64,000 bases of DNA from NCBI GenBank assembly GCA_019694975.1, contig JAIBAY010000007.1:165887-229886 (forward strand). The letters run 5' to 3'. A program made the position numbers and the translations under genes. The stretch comes from Chitinophagales bacterium (GTDB lineage Bacteria > Bacteroidota > Bacteroidia > Chitinophagales > UBA10324). This document shows, piece by piece, positions 45,875 to 55,377 of this stretch. Position 1 is the stretch's first letter, and the number at the start of each line of letters is the position of its first letter. The notes under the pieces are model-generated. The model was given only the letters and a program-made list of their open reading frames with translations. It was not told where the DNA came from and did no database searches.

Positions 45875-47275
45875 CTATAATCCATATTTATCCACCAGGT
45901 ATATCAAAGCAGTCATGGCAGCGGCACTCAGCTCCAGCTCGCGCCGGTTAACTTTATCGAAGGTATCACTTGCAGCGTGGTGGTAATCAAAATAACGTTG
46001 CGGGTCAGGCATCAATCCCGACAGCAGCTTGCAGTTTCCTTCGAGGTGGCCAATGTCGGCACCGCTGCCGCCTTCTTCAAAATTATTGATATCATAGGGG
46101 AAAAATAACGGCCGCCATGTCTTCACTTTTTCGATGGTGGCCTTATCGCCCTGGAATGAAAATCCGCGCGGCGCAAAGCCACCCGCATCCGATTCAATGG
46201 CAAAGAGATGGTTTTCATTTTTCGATTTTGCTTCTGTGGCATATTTATCTCCTCCACGGCTGCCATTTTCCTCATTCATAAACATGACTGCCCTGATCGT
46301 GTGCTTAGGCCGGATGCCCAGCGATTGCAACAGGTACAAAACCTCCACCGATTGCATGACGCCGGATCCGTCATCATGCGCGCCATCACCTGTTTCCCAA
46401 GCATCAAGATGACCGCCAACGGTGATGAACTGTTCCGGATTTTCAGTGCCCCTGATTTCACCGATTACATTAAACGACGGTTCATCGGGCAGCATCTCAC
46501 ACAACTGACGGAAAAAAATTTTCGTCGCGGGATCACGCCGGATCTGTGCACTCAGTTCTTCCGCATCCAGGGTACTGACGGCACAGGCTGGAATTTTAGG
46601 CAGGGAATCTTCATAATGCATGGCACCGGTATGCGGATAATCATCGAGTGAAGTGGCGACAGAACGCACCATCACGCCTATGGCACCGTACTGTACCGCT
46701 TTCACCGCGCCGGCCCACCGGTATTCCACACCGTCGCCATAGGCTTCAAAGGTCCTGATCTTTGTCTGATCAAAAGGATGATTGAAGAAAACGATTTTCC
46801 CTTCCACATTTTTTCTTCCCAGTGAATCAAGTTCTTTGAAGTTGTGCACCTCAACAACCTGCGCCATGATTCCCTTTTTACCGGTGCCGGTGGAGTTTCC
46901 GAGGGCACAGATGGTAAGCGGTTTCTTTTCCGACTTATTAGTTACGTAGTAAGCGGTCTCCTGTTCGCCACGCACCCAATGCGGCACCATGCATGGCTGC
47001 AACCAGACAGAGTCGAAACCATACTGTTGCATCAGCCTGCGCGTATATTCAACTGCACCAGCCGCACCGGGCGAACCTGCCAGCCGTTTACCGTAGTCAC
47101 GGCAAAGCACTTCCAGGTTTTTATATGCTTCTCCCTTTGTGAGTGCCTGATCGAAAATTTGCCGGATGATGATTGAGTCATTTACCTGTGCATTGGCCTG
47201 AAGCATGCATAGGAAAAGCGCAAGAAATATCACAGAGCGCCTGCGAAGCAGAAAGCAAGCCGGCTGAGCATGCAT
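45875..47275 (-). CDS. M28-family exported metallopeptidase (carboxypeptidase Q-like)
   Basis: The protein has a signal peptide ('SVIFLALFLCMLQANAQ'). A peptidase domain is interrupted by a PA-like insert (about 120-250) and has the two-zinc site of M28: 'VGGHLDAWETGDGAHDDGSG' (His and Asp ligands), 'MFMNEENGSRGG' (catalytic Glu pair), 'AIESDAGG' and 'YFDYHHAASDTFDKV' (last His). All ligands are present. It should cleave peptides in the periplasm. ATG 47275 gives a 466-aa protein starting MHAQPACFLLRRR; ATG 47317 is also compatible with the -7 box at 47339-47346. Confidence 0.9.
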   Translation of the reverse strand: MHAQPACFLLRRRSVIFLALFLCMLQANAQVNDSIIIRQIFDQALTKGEAYKNLEVLCRDYGKRLAGSPGAAGAVEYTRRLMQQYGFDSVWLQPCMVPHWVRGEQETAYYVTNKSEKKPLTICALGNSTGTGKKGIMAQVVEVHNFKELDSLGRKNVEGKIVFFNHPFDQTKIRTFEAYGDGVEYRWAGAVKAVQYGAIGVMVRSVATSLDDYPHTGAMHYEDSLPKIPACAVSTLDAEELSAQIRRDPATKIFFRQLCEMLPDEPSFNVIGEIRGTENPEQFITVGGHLDAWETGDGAHDDGSGVMQSVEVLYLLQSLGIRPKHTIRAVMFMNEENGSRGGDKYATEAKSKNENHLFAIESDAGGFAPRGFSFQGDKATIEKVKTWRPLFFPYDINNFEEGGSGADIGHLEGNCKLLSGLMPDPQRYFDYHHAASDTFDKVNRRELELSAAAMTALIYLVDKYGL

Positions 47276-47338
47276 TAAAACAAATTTTTCTTTCAGGATG
47301 ATGGCGAATGATGGCATACGTTGTCAGTTTGGAGAAAC

Positions 47339-47346
47339 CAAAAATA
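47339..47346 (-). promoter_or_regulatory. Probable -7 box of the M28 peptidase gene
   Basis: TATTTTTG on the minus strand matches TAnnTTTG. A TTG lies about 23 bp further upstream, slightly beyond the usual spacing. Confidence 0.4.
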
Positions 47347-47495
47347 ATCAAAGCGCTGACTGTGTCGGTCAAAAAACCGGCTTAAATAAAAATTTCAAGT
47401 TGGAATTGGATTTTTCAGGATGGTTCCTGTGAAGATGGCGTCCGCTATCATCACAGCGAGTTGCGGTTTTACTGCTTGCAGGCTGAAGCTTTCAC

Positions 47496-49268
47496 CTACT
47501 TCAATCCCAGTTCCTTTTTCTGCCTGTCATCAATCTCAGCCGGAGCATCGAGCATCATATCTCTTCCCATATTGTTTTTGGGAAAAGCAATAAAGTCGCG
47601 TATGTTTTCCTGGTTGGCAATGGTCATGGAACAGAACCGGTCGAAACCAAAGGCAATACCGCCATGCGGTGGTGCGCCATATTCAAATGCTTTCAGGATG
47701 AAGCCAAACTTTTCAAAGGCTTCTTCTTTACTCATGCCCAGCATGCTGAACATTTGTTCCTGCTGTGCACGCTGATGAATACGGATGGAACCACCACCGA
47801 TTTCAACGCCATTCAATACGATATCATAAGCATTCGCTTTTATCCTGCCCGGATCCGTTGTAAAATATTTTTCGTCTTCATGCCGCCATGAAGTGAAAGG
47901 ATGATGCATGGCATTCCACCTTTTCTCTTCCGCATCATATTCAAACAATGGAAAATCGAGCACCCACAATGGTTTATATTCTTCCTTCTTCCGCAGCCCG
48001 AGACGGTTACCCATTTCGAGTCGCAACTCACTTAATGCTTTCCTTATTCTGCCTGTGTTGCCGGCCATTATAAGTATCAGGTCACCCGGTGAGGCCCCAA
48101 AATGATCAGCGATAGCTTTTAAATCTTCCGCTCCATAAAATTTATCAATGGATGATTTGATGCTGCCATCTGCATTGCACCGGATATAAACCAATCCTGT
48201 TGCCCCAATCTGCGGACGCTTCACAAAATCCGTCAGTTCATCGAGTTGCTTCCGGGTATATTCCGCACATCCTTTCGCGCAGATGCCTGCCACTATTTCC
48301 GCTTCATCAAACACCTTGAAGTTTTTTCCTCCCACCGTATTACTGTCGCCTTCTTTCAGGTACACCAGTTTCATAGCAAAACGAATGTCGGGTTTATCGT
48401 TGCCATAGTCATGCATGGCCGCATCGTATGACATGCGCGGGAAATCAGGCAGCTCAATGCCACGCACTTCTTTGAAAACAAACTTCACCATGCCTTCAAA
48501 CATGTTCAGCACATCTTCGCGCTGCACAAAAGCCATCTCGCAGTCGATCTGTGTAAATTCCGGCTGCCGGTCCTGCCGCAAATCTTCATCCCGAAAACAA
48601 CGCACTATCTGGTAATAACGGTCGTATCCTGCCACCATCAGCAATTGCTTAAACGTTTGTGGCGATTGCGGTAATGCATAAAACTGCCCGGGGTTCAGCC
48701 GCGACGGAACAACAAAATCACGCGCACCTTCCGGCGTTGATTTGATCAGGTGCGGCGTTTCAATGTCTGCAAAATTTTGGCCGTCGAGGTATTCACGAAC
48801 AGCGCGAGCCACGCGGTGACGATGCAATAAGTTATACTGGTTGATGTTGCGCCGCAAGTCGAGGTAACGGTAATTCATGCGCAGCTCATCACCGCCATCG
48901 GTTTCATCTTCAATAGTAAAGGGCGGGGTTTTGGATGCATTCAGTACATCAAGCTTTGTTACCATCAACTCAATATCGCCGGTCGGGAGGCTGGCATTTT
49001 TGTTGGAGCGCTCTGTCACCGTTCCGGAAACCGCGATCACATATTCCCTGCCCAGTTCATGGGCAATCGTTGTAATGGCCGCATTCCTTTCAGGATCTTC
49101 TGCATTCTGTCCGGAAGGAAACACAAGTTGGGTGATGCCATAACGGTCGCGCAGATCGATAAAAAGCATGCCACCGAAATTCCGGATTCGCTGCACCCAT
49201 CCTGCGAGGGTTACTGTTGATCCTGCATCCTTCAGTCTGAGCTCACCGCAGGTATGTGTTCTGTACAT
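47496..49268 (-). CDS. aspS: Aspartyl-tRNA synthetase
   Basis: This class II enzyme charges tRNA-Asp. The 590-aa protein starts '[11 protein letters not shown]' with the OB-fold anticodon domain ('[22 protein letters not shown]'). Then come motif 2 ('[30 protein letters not shown]'), the GAD insert typical of bacterial AspRS, and motif 3 ('[12 protein letters not shown]'). It ends '[11 protein letters not shown]'. I use ATG 49268 rather than the frame start at 49304 because of the conserved N-terminus and the promoter box at 49302-49309. Specificity for Asp versus Asx is not determined. Confidence 0.97.
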   Translation of the reverse strand: MYRTHTCGELRLKDAGSTVTLAGWVQRIRNFGGMLFIDLRDRYGITQLVFPSGQNAEDPERNAAITTIAHELGREYVIAVSGTVTERSNKNASLPTGDIELMVTKLDVLNASKTPPFTIEDETDGGDELRMNYRYLDLRRNINQYNLLHRHRVARAVREYLDGQNFADIETPHLIKSTPEGARDFVVPSRLNPGQFYALPQSPQTFKQLLMVAGYDRYYQIVRCFRDEDLRQDRQPEFTQIDCEMAFVQREDVLNMFEGMVKFVFKEVRGIELPDFPRMSYDAAMHDYGNDKPDIRFAMKLVYLKEGDSNTVGGKNFKVFDEAEIVAGICAKGCAEYTRKQLDELTDFVKRPQIGATGLVYIRCNADGSIKSSIDKFYGAEDLKAIADHFGASPGDLILIMAGNTGRIRKALSELRLEMGNRLGLRKKEEYKPLWVLDFPLFEYDAEEKRWNAMHHPFTSWRHEDEKYFTTDPGRIKANAYDIVLNGVEIGGGSIRIHQRAQQEQMFSMLGMSKEEAFEKFGFILKAFEYGAPPHGGIAFGFDRFCSMTIANQENIRDFIAFPKNNMGRDMMLDAPAEIDDRQKKELGLK

Positions 49269-49301
49269 AAAATGACAATCATTGAAATTAAAACCGGATG
49301 G

Positions 49302-49309
49302 CAAAAGTA
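49302..49309 (-). promoter_or_regulatory. Probable -7 box of aspS
   Basis: The minus strand reads TACTTTTG, matching TAnnTTTG, 34 bp before ATG 49268 and overlapping the longer frame start at 49304, which it therefore excludes. Confidence 0.45.
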
Positions 49310-49385
49310 GTTTTTTAGCAGCGTTGAAAAAACTTTAATGCCATGTTGCGTTGCAGTGTAGCTTTACAGGATCAATCATTTTCCT

Positions 49386-50126
49386 ATGAAAATATTATTG
49401 CCGTTTTCCTTATTTCTACTGCTGATTGCTCCGCAACTTCATGCACAGGAGTATCTCCTCTCCTGTTCACGGTGGGCTGACATGGCGAACAAGTCTGTAC
49501 GCAACACACCTTCCACCATTGCCATCGACAGCTCGCTGATCACTATTTCACAGGGACCGACCAACCTTTATCTTGTAATTACGAAGCAATCGCGCCGTGA
49601 AAACATCTTTAATTATGAAGTAATCGATCCCAATGATCAGGCTGCCACCGCCACTTTTTCGCCTGAGGAGATGACCTTTGATTACAGGGCCGGGCAGTTT
49701 TGGGTACGGTATTACATTGAAAACATTCAACGGCCGGAAAAAGCCATAGCTGGTGAAACAGACCGTGACACGACAACTGCTGCAAGTGATACCACAGTTA
49801 CCGAAGACACAAAGATCTATGAGTCCGCTACATTGTTACCGGAATATCCCGGCGGGAAAGAAGCTATGGATCTTTTTATTGCTCAGAATCTGAAGTACCC
49901 GGCAGCGGCGAAAAAGGGTAATATAAAAGGCATTGTCACCATCACCGCTGTAGTGGAAAAAGATGGTTCACTCACGGATGTTAAGGTTAAAAAAGATATT
50001 GGCGGCGGTTGCGGTGAAGAAGCGGTGCGCGTGGTGAAGATGATGCCGACATTTATTCCCGGGCAAATAAAGAACGAAGACAAGCGAGTGCGAACCAGCA
50101 TCAGCATGTTCTTCCCGCCTAAGTAA
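49386..50126 (+). CDS. Exported TonB_C-domain protein
   Basis: The 246-aa protein has a signal peptide ('LPFSLFLLLIAPQLHAQ'), a beta-rich middle part, and a C-terminal TonB-like domain (about 160-246). That domain shows 'GGKEAMDLFIAQNLKYPAAA', 'GIVTITAVVEKDGSLTDVKV' and 'GCGEEAVRVVKMMPTFIPG', the standard pattern of Bacteroidota TonB_C proteins. There is no N-terminal inner-membrane anchor, and no ExbB/D or receptor gene is near, so it need not be an energy transducer. Function open. It is transcribed divergently from aspS. Confidence 0.82.
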   Translation: MKILLPFSLFLLLIAPQLHAQEYLLSCSRWADMANKSVRNTPSTIAIDSSLITISQGPTNLYLVITKQSRRENIFNYEVIDPNDQAATATFSPEEMTFDYRAGQFWVRYYIENIQRPEKAIAGETDRDTTTAASDTTVTEDTKIYESATLLPEYPGGKEAMDLFIAQNLKYPAAAKKGNIKGIVTITAVVEKDGSLTDVKVKKDIGGGCGEEAVRVVKMMPTFIPGQIKNEDKRVRTSISMFFPPK

Positions 50127-50148
50127 CCGGCATACTTCCAGATATGAT

Positions 50149-50865
50149 TTATGCTGATACCGGTCTTGCATGAATGCTAGCTGCTGCTATTTGCTGAAGG
50201 CATCCCTTTGTAATTAAATACTGCGCGGCAATATAGGTCAGCATTATCAGCAATCCTGCCATGGGAACAGGCGCCGCAAACTTATTGCAGGCCAGCAAAG
50301 AGTCGCTCAGCAAGAAGCACAATGCTCCGCCAAAAACCAAACTGAAACTGCCGGTATCCACCCGTCGGAACCTGTTCAAAGCGTTGAGTGCCATGAATAA
50401 AATCACTGCCATATAGGTCATGACCGGTAATAACATATTGCCCAAACCATTTCTTATCAGGAAGAAAAACAAAACGCCATATCCTATAAACAAAAGCGCG
50501 ATCCATGGTTTTTGCCGGAGCAAAGTTTTAGCCGGATGAACGGACGTTATATTGAATGCAAGGAGGTAACAAACATGTGCCGCCAGGAAACTGATCAGGC
50601 CGGCCAGGAAAAAGTCAGCATCCTTTTCCTGGAATAACAACAACACATCACCTGCCCAACTAAACATTAAAGCGGAACCGACCAGGTTGCGGAATGCAGG
50701 AAGAGCTGATCGCGACTGCGTAAAAAAAATAATGGTCAGCATGAGCAACAGCAACGGCTTCGACAAGATGGCCAAAACCTGCAGCGTTTCACCGCCCGCG
50801 ATGGCGGCGAGGTGTATGGCGGCAACGATAAAAAAAGAGCGGAAGGAAAAAATACTGCTGATCAT
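50149..50865 (-). CDS. Lysoplasmalogenase-like YhhN/TMEM86 membrane protein
   Basis: A 238-aa protein with about eight membrane helices. It has the family landmarks 'LSKPLLLLML', 'ALMFSWAGDVLLLF' (Asp in a helix, a conserved active-site candidate), 'FLAAHVCYLLAF' and 'GGALCFLLSDSLLA'. Family members hydrolyse the vinyl-ether bond of lysoplasmalogens. It starts 1 bp from the stop of the fatty-acid-hydroxylase gene, so the two form an operon, which fits a shared role in ether-lipid breakdown. Confidence 0.82.
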   Translation of the reverse strand: MISSIFSFRSFFIVAAIHLAAIAGGETLQVLAILSKPLLLLMLTIIFFTQSRSALPAFRNLVGSALMFSWAGDVLLLFQEKDADFFLAGLISFLAAHVCYLLAFNITSVHPAKTLLRQKPWIALLFIGYGVLFFFLIRNGLGNMLLPVMTYMAVILFMALNALNRFRRVDTGSFSLVFGGALCFLLSDSLLACNKFAAPVPMAGLLIMLTYIAAQYLITKGCLQQIAAASIHARPVSA

Positions 50866-52095
50866 CTATGCTGTTGTTTTGGAAAAAGGAAGGCGGTAAT
50901 ATTTCTGCAACCATAAAACCGACAGTAATACTATCATCACCACAGCGGGAACTACATAAATAAAAACCGCGGAATTTTTTAACAGCCAGAACAATATTAC
51001 GGCAACCAATAAAAGCCTTCCGTACTCAACCATTGCAGCAAGCGGTTTTGCTTCAAACAGGTAGCCGGTTGACATCACGGATGCCGTGATGAGTGCAGCC
51101 CCAGTCAGCTGACCGGTGACAGAGAGTTGGTTAAGGTTAAACAGGAAAAAAGATGAACCACCTAGAATGAACAGAAAATGCAGCAGCAGGTAAATATTCA
51201 TCTCAAAGTTCAGCTGTGTGTTGAATTTAACGTAGCTGTCTGCCTGCACCGCTTTGGGCTCGCGGTAACCGCCATACTTTGCCGGCAGCCAGCCGGGTTT
51301 CATAAACAACAGCTTGATCTTATCCGGCCATTCTTTCACCAGTCTGAGATCGCTCCACATATTGGTGAAAGGACTGAGATGCGCTGCCACCGGATCCCAG
51401 CGTTGTGTTGGTGTGGTGATGCCATACACCACTTTCTCTTCTTCCTGCTGAAAAGTACCAAACAGCATATCCCAGATTATCAAAGTGCCTCCGTGATTGC
51501 GGTCAATGTATCTTGGATTTCTGCCATGGTGCACACGGTGGTGCGATGGTGTGTTGAAAATATATTCCAACGGCCCCATATTGCGAATGGCCTCGGTATG
51601 AATCCAGAACTGGTATAAAGTATTGTAAGCGCTGAGGAGCAGAAACCAGGCAGGGCTGAAGCCCAGCAAGGCAAGTGGCAGGTAGAAACCGGCTGTAAAA
51701 ACCTTTTGCAATGCGCCCTGCCGCAATGCCACAGAAAGATTGTATTCTTCGCTCTGATGGTGCACCACATGGCCGGCCCAGAACAGGTTAATCTCATGGC
51801 TCATCCGGTGCGCCCAGTAGTAGAAAAAATCAACGCCCAGGAAAAGCACCACCAGCCAATACCACTTATCCGGTACCGTAAAAAAACGCAGCTTATCATA
51901 CACTACTGCATACAGAGCCACTGTAAATACTTTCGCAAAGGTTCCTGTAATCTGTTCAAAGATGCCGCAACTGATATTGCTGATGGCATCATTTAAACGG
52001 TAAAGGTCTTTATGGGCAATGCGGTCATAAATAATTTCAATACCTATCAGGATGAAGAAGACAGGAATGGAAAGCACAATGGGATTGATGGGCAT
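50866..52095 (-). CDS. Fatty-acid hydroxylase/sterol desaturase family protein, alkylglycerol monooxygenase-like
   Basis: This 409-aa membrane protein carries the di-iron His motifs of the family: 'YYWAHRMSHEINLFWAGHVVHHQSEEYNLS' region (HRMSH, HVVHH) and 'NTPSHHRVHHGRN' (HHRVHH). The length and C-terminal extra membrane helices resemble alkylglycerol monooxygenase rather than short sterol desaturases. The pairing with a lysoplasmalogenase-like gene supports an ether-lipid substrate. Activity and substrate remain inferred. Confidence 0.87.
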   Translation of the reverse strand: MPINPIVLSIPVFFILIGIEIIYDRIAHKDLYRLNDAISNISCGIFEQITGTFAKVFTVALYAVVYDKLRFFTVPDKWYWLVVLFLGVDFFYYWAHRMSHEINLFWAGHVVHHQSEEYNLSVALRQGALQKVFTAGFYLPLALLGFSPAWFLLLSAYNTLYQFWIHTEAIRNMGPLEYIFNTPSHHRVHHGRNPRYIDRNHGGTLIIWDMLFGTFQQEEEKVVYGITTPTQRWDPVAAHLSPFTNMWSDLRLVKEWPDKIKLLFMKPGWLPAKYGGYREPKAVQADSYVKFNTQLNFEMNIYLLLHFLFILGGSSFFLFNLNQLSVTGQLTGAALITASVMSTGYLFEAKPLAAMVEYGRLLLVAVILFWLLKNSAVFIYVVPAVVMIVLLSVLWLQKYYRLPFSKTTA

Positions 52096-52268
52096 AGCGG
52101 TAAATTAAACATGAAACATGAGAACTCAAAAAGAAGGAATGACACATTCCGGCATACACTGCTGTCCGACACCGGTTTGATTTGACAACAGGCATTCATT
52201 TTTCTGCTGCATCCGCCAAAAGCTGATGCCGGAAAGTATGATTGCTGCTGTTTCACTATTTTTCAACC

Positions 52269-52814
52269 ATGCAAAAAACAAAACTGCTCCGGCTGTTCAA
52301 TGCGCTTGAAGCATCGCGGAAAAAATTACTCGATGACCTTAAAAAACTGGATCAGCCATCGCTTCAGTTTAAACCGGATCCCAATCAGTGGTCGGTCAGC
52401 CAGGTGTTAAATCATTTGCAATTTTCTGAACGTGCCTCTATTGCTTATGCAGCCAAAAAAATGCAGGGTGGAAAGGCAGTAAAGAAAACGGGAATAGCAG
52501 CCACCATCCGTGCGGAGGCGCTATCACTTTTCCTCCGCTCCGGTTATAAATGGAAAGCGCCTGCGGTGCTGGCTGCCGCTTCTGAAAACCTGCCATTTGA
52601 CGAAGTGCTGCAACGGTGGGATGAAACACGCAGGCAAATGAAATACTTTCTGGAAAACCTTCCGGATGATCTTATCAGCCGTGAAATCTACAAACATCCG
52701 CGTGCCGGCAGGCTCAATGCGATGCAGATGATGCAATTTTTCGGTGATCATTTTAACCATCACCTGCCGCAGATCAACCGTGTGAAGAAAGCGATGAAGG
52801 AAATCAAATCATAA
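52269..52814 (+). CDS. DinB-like four-helix protein
   Basis: The 181-aa protein shows the DinB/YfiT pattern: 'LFNALEASRKKLLDDLKKL', then 'PNQWSVSQVLNHLQFSE' (first His ligand), and near the end 'MMQFFGDHFNHHLPQINRV' (His ligands). The fold binds a divalent metal; known members are thiol-dependent transferases, but no substrate can be named. Start at ATG 52269; the frame also has an earlier Met at 52242. Confidence 0.82.
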   Translation: MQKTKLLRLFNALEASRKKLLDDLKKLDQPSLQFKPDPNQWSVSQVLNHLQFSERASIAYAAKKMQGGKAVKKTGIAATIRAEALSLFLRSGYKWKAPAVLAAASENLPFDEVLQRWDETRRQMKYFLENLPDDLISREIYKHPRAGRLNAMQMMQFFGDHFNHHLPQINRVKKAMKEIKS

Positions 52815-53021
52815 TCCTGCAGCTGGTAATGGCCGACAATACGGTGAGCGCTTCTTCAAAAGCAATTGAAGAATTATTTTTCTATGCTGCCGCGAAAGCA
52901 GTACCATCACCTTTCAATAAACAGTTCGCTGTCAATCGCAGAGTACAGTGTTGGCATGGCCAGAGTTCACGCAGTTATGAACGGCAATGTTATTAGTATA
53001 GCAACACTAACGATCAACACT

Positions 53022-53029
53022 TACTTTTG
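53022..53029 (+). promoter_or_regulatory. Probable -7 box of the Skp-like gene
   Basis: TACTTTTG matches TAnnTTTG and lies 14 bp before the ATG at 53044. Confidence 0.4.
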
Positions 53030-53043
53030 CAAAAAAACATTTC

Positions 53044-53655
53044 ATGAAATCATCCCTGCTCATTGCCTGGAATATTGTGCTTACCGTAATCATTGCCGCA
53101 CTGTTATATATTCAGTTAGGCAGTCATAAAACAACCGCTGCCGCCAGCGACACCACACCGGCAGTGTCATCAGCAACCGGTGTGGCGTCCGATGCACGCA
53201 TCGCTACCATCAATATCGATTCCATGCAAAACAATTATGCCTTGTTTGTTAATAAGAAGAAAGAACTCGAACAAAAGCAGAAACAGATGGAAGCCACGCT
53301 GGCGAAAAAAGGGCAGGAGCTGCAATCAGAATATGCTCGCGCACAGCAGCAGGCTGCCACCATGACGCAGCAGCAACTGGCGGAAACTGAACAAAGCCTG
53401 CAAAAAAAACAGGCGGATATCCAGCAGTTGCAGGGTCAGCTGAGTGGCGATCTTCAAAACCAACTCGATAAGTTCAACAAAGAGCTGAAAGATTCTCTTG
53501 ATTCATTTCTGAAGGATTACAATGCTTCCGGTAAATATACCGTCATACTTTCTGTGGTAGAAGGCGGACAGGTATTGTATGCCGAGCCGCAGTATGATAT
53601 TACCGGTGATGCGATTACCGGCATGAATGCACGCCTGAAAAAGAAGCCAGATTAA
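53044..53655 (+). CDS. OmpH/Skp-like periplasmic chaperone
   Basis: The 203-aa protein has an N-terminal membrane-spanning signal or anchor (about 1-24), a spacer, and then the Skp/OmpH core. The core is 'IATINIDSMQNNYALF' followed by a long Gln/Lys-rich coiled coil (about 70-150) and the closing 'KYTVILSVVEGGQVLYAEPQYDIT', with 'DAITGMNARLK' at the end. Skp-type proteins hold unfolded outer-membrane proteins in the periplasm. No bamA or lpxD gene is near, and the uncleaved-looking anchor suggests a membrane-tethered paralog. Confidence 0.85.
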   Translation: MKSSLLIAWNIVLTVIIAALLYIQLGSHKTTAAASDTTPAVSSATGVASDARIATINIDSMQNNYALFVNKKKELEQKQKQMEATLAKKGQELQSEYARAQQQAATMTQQQLAETEQSLQKKQADIQQLQGQLSGDLQNQLDKFNKELKDSLDSFLKDYNASGKYTVILSVVEGGQVLYAEPQYDITGDAITGMNARLKKKPD

Positions 53656-53677
53656 GCGGATCGGGAAAATCTTTCTT

Positions 53678-55105
53678 TCACCGGAGGAGTGATACAATGC
53701 CTTTCAATTCAACCTGCCTGCCATCACACAGCAGCGTTAAATCATAAGCATAGGCGCCGGTGGGTTGTGGCTCGCCGTGAAGGTTCCCATTCCATTGACT
53801 GCTGAAACTTTTTGATTCAAATACCATTTCACCCCAGCGGTTGTATATCCGGAATGCATTGATCGCCGGATGAAAGTTGCTGACCGGACCGAATGTTTCA
53901 TTGCGTCCGTCGCCATTCGGCGTGAATGCATTAGGAAAAAAAATACCATCGCAGGGCACAATCACGATGAGGGTAACTTCATCCGTAGCTTTGCATCCAT
54001 TGTCTGAAGTGCCTGTTAGTGTATAGGTAGCCGATACAATAGGCATTGCCACCGGCGAAGCACAATCCGTGCAGCTCAGTCCGTCAGGCGGCTGCCATTG
54101 GTATTGTGACGCACCCGATCCATGCAGCATTACACTGTCTCCCAGCAAGAGTTGTTCATCAGTGCCTGCCTCCACGCTGATCGTTTCCACCGTAACTAAA
54201 ACACTGTCCTTCGCGAAGCAATTACCTGCTGATGCAGTAGCATAGTACAGGATGGTGGAGGCCGGTGAAGCCACCGGATTATCACATGATGAGCAACTCA
54301 ACCCTGTGGCCGGCGTCCATGTTATATTTCCGCTGCCGGTTGCATATAATTGCGCCGATGCGCCATTACATAAAACAGTATCTGCAGCAGCGGTGACTGC
54401 AGGAACCACCACTTCCACCAAAACAGTTTCCACCGCCATGCAGCTGCCAATAGCTGCGAATGCGTAGTAATACGTAGTGGTATCAGGCGAGGCTAACGGG
54501 TTATTGCAAAGCAGGCAGCTTAAGGTAGGATCTGCCTGCCAGGAGACAGCAGTGCTGCTTGCCGCATTCAGCTGCACGGATTCTCCTTTACAGATGATGA
54601 TGTTGCCGGGCGAAACAGTTATTACAGGATCAGGGCCCGGAATCAGCGATGCACATATATTCCAGGAACAATCATAGCTGCCCGAGCATGCAGGAATCGT
54701 AATCACCCGGTTGATGCCACCGCTCTGATCGCTTAGACCGCAGGTGAGATCAAGACAGCAGTCATTGGGATTGCCTTCGCTTACATCTCCCGTGTTATTG
54801 TTCCAAACACTGTCCCGTACAAATTCAAACTCCAGCAATTTGCCGGCTGCACTGAACGGGAAAGTGACGAGGAGTTGGTAAGTTGATCCTGACAGGTGCG
54901 TCATTTTGCTGCCGGGAGCAGCCGGATTCCAGTCTGCATTAATACTGATGGCGCTGTCGGTCGCAAACTGTCCGGCAATGTGCATGCCTCCGGCACCAAC
55001 AGCAGATCCGGTAACATCAATAGTGAAGGTGATATTTATCTGAGCGCCTGCAGCGTATCCAGCGAATAAGCAGATTATTAAAAAAACTCCTCTCATGTGC
55101 AGCAT
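53678..55105 (-). CDS. Secreted protein with gliding-motility-type C-terminal domain (T9SS type B)
   Basis: The 475-aa protein has a signal peptide ('VFLIICLFAGYAAGAQ') and a beta-sandwich domain with 'GGMHIAGQFATD' (about 25-150). Three repeats of about 75 aa follow, with the motif 'LSC..C.NPvAsP' (paired CxxC). The C-terminal CHU_C/type B sorting domain reads 'IFFPNAFTPNGDGRNETFGP', then 'FRIYNRWGEMVFES' and 'PTGAYAYDLTL'. It is exported by the type IX system and held at the cell surface; likely an adhesin or surface structural protein. Confidence 0.88.
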   Translation of the reverse strand: MLHMRGVFLIICLFAGYAAGAQINITFTIDVTGSAVGAGGMHIAGQFATDSAISINADWNPAAPGSKMTHLSGSTYQLLVTFPFSAAGKLLEFEFVRDSVWNNNTGDVSEGNPNDCCLDLTCGLSDQSGGINRVITIPACSGSYDCSWNICASLIPGPDPVITVSPGNIIICKGESVQLNAASSTAVSWQADPTLSCLLCNNPLASPDTTTYYYAFAAIGSCMAVETVLVEVVVPAVTAAADTVLCNGASAQLYATGSGNITWTPATGLSCSSCDNPVASPASTILYYATASAGNCFAKDSVLVTVETISVEAGTDEQLLLGDSVMLHGSGASQYQWQPPDGLSCTDCASPVAMPIVSATYTLTGTSDNGCKATDEVTLIVIVPCDGIFFPNAFTPNGDGRNETFGPVSNFHPAINAFRIYNRWGEMVFESKSFSSQWNGNLHGEPQPTGAYAYDLTLLCDGRQVELKGIVSLLR

Positions 55106-55247
55106 TCTTCAGCTAAAGATATACAGCCATGCATTCATAGTGGGTATAAAAGTGCATGGCACAACATGCATGATTAAATATCTATCTCACCCAACTGATC
55201 CAATTGTGTATTGCATTTTCCACCGCATCATGCAACAATTGGTAACC

Positions 55248-55377
55248 AGAAGCTATCTCTAAACAGGCAATCAATGCGGTCATGCCGGATTTATTTCGGC
55301 AGCTGTCAATGAATGGAAGAGATCCTGATCCCTATCAATCGGTACAGGATGACTCCGGGTATTTTGAGATAGCTTCT
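55248..55377. repeat. MITE-like dispersed repeat, copy 1
   Basis: A 130-bp unit with perfect 12-bp terminal inverted repeats (AGAAGCTATCTC 55248-55259, GAGATAGCTTCT 55366-55377) and an internal TGCCG/CGGCA hairpin. A closely similar unit in reverse orientation is at 63602-63730. The right end of this copy covers the stop codon (55376-55378) of the DUF6515 gene. Confidence 0.85.
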
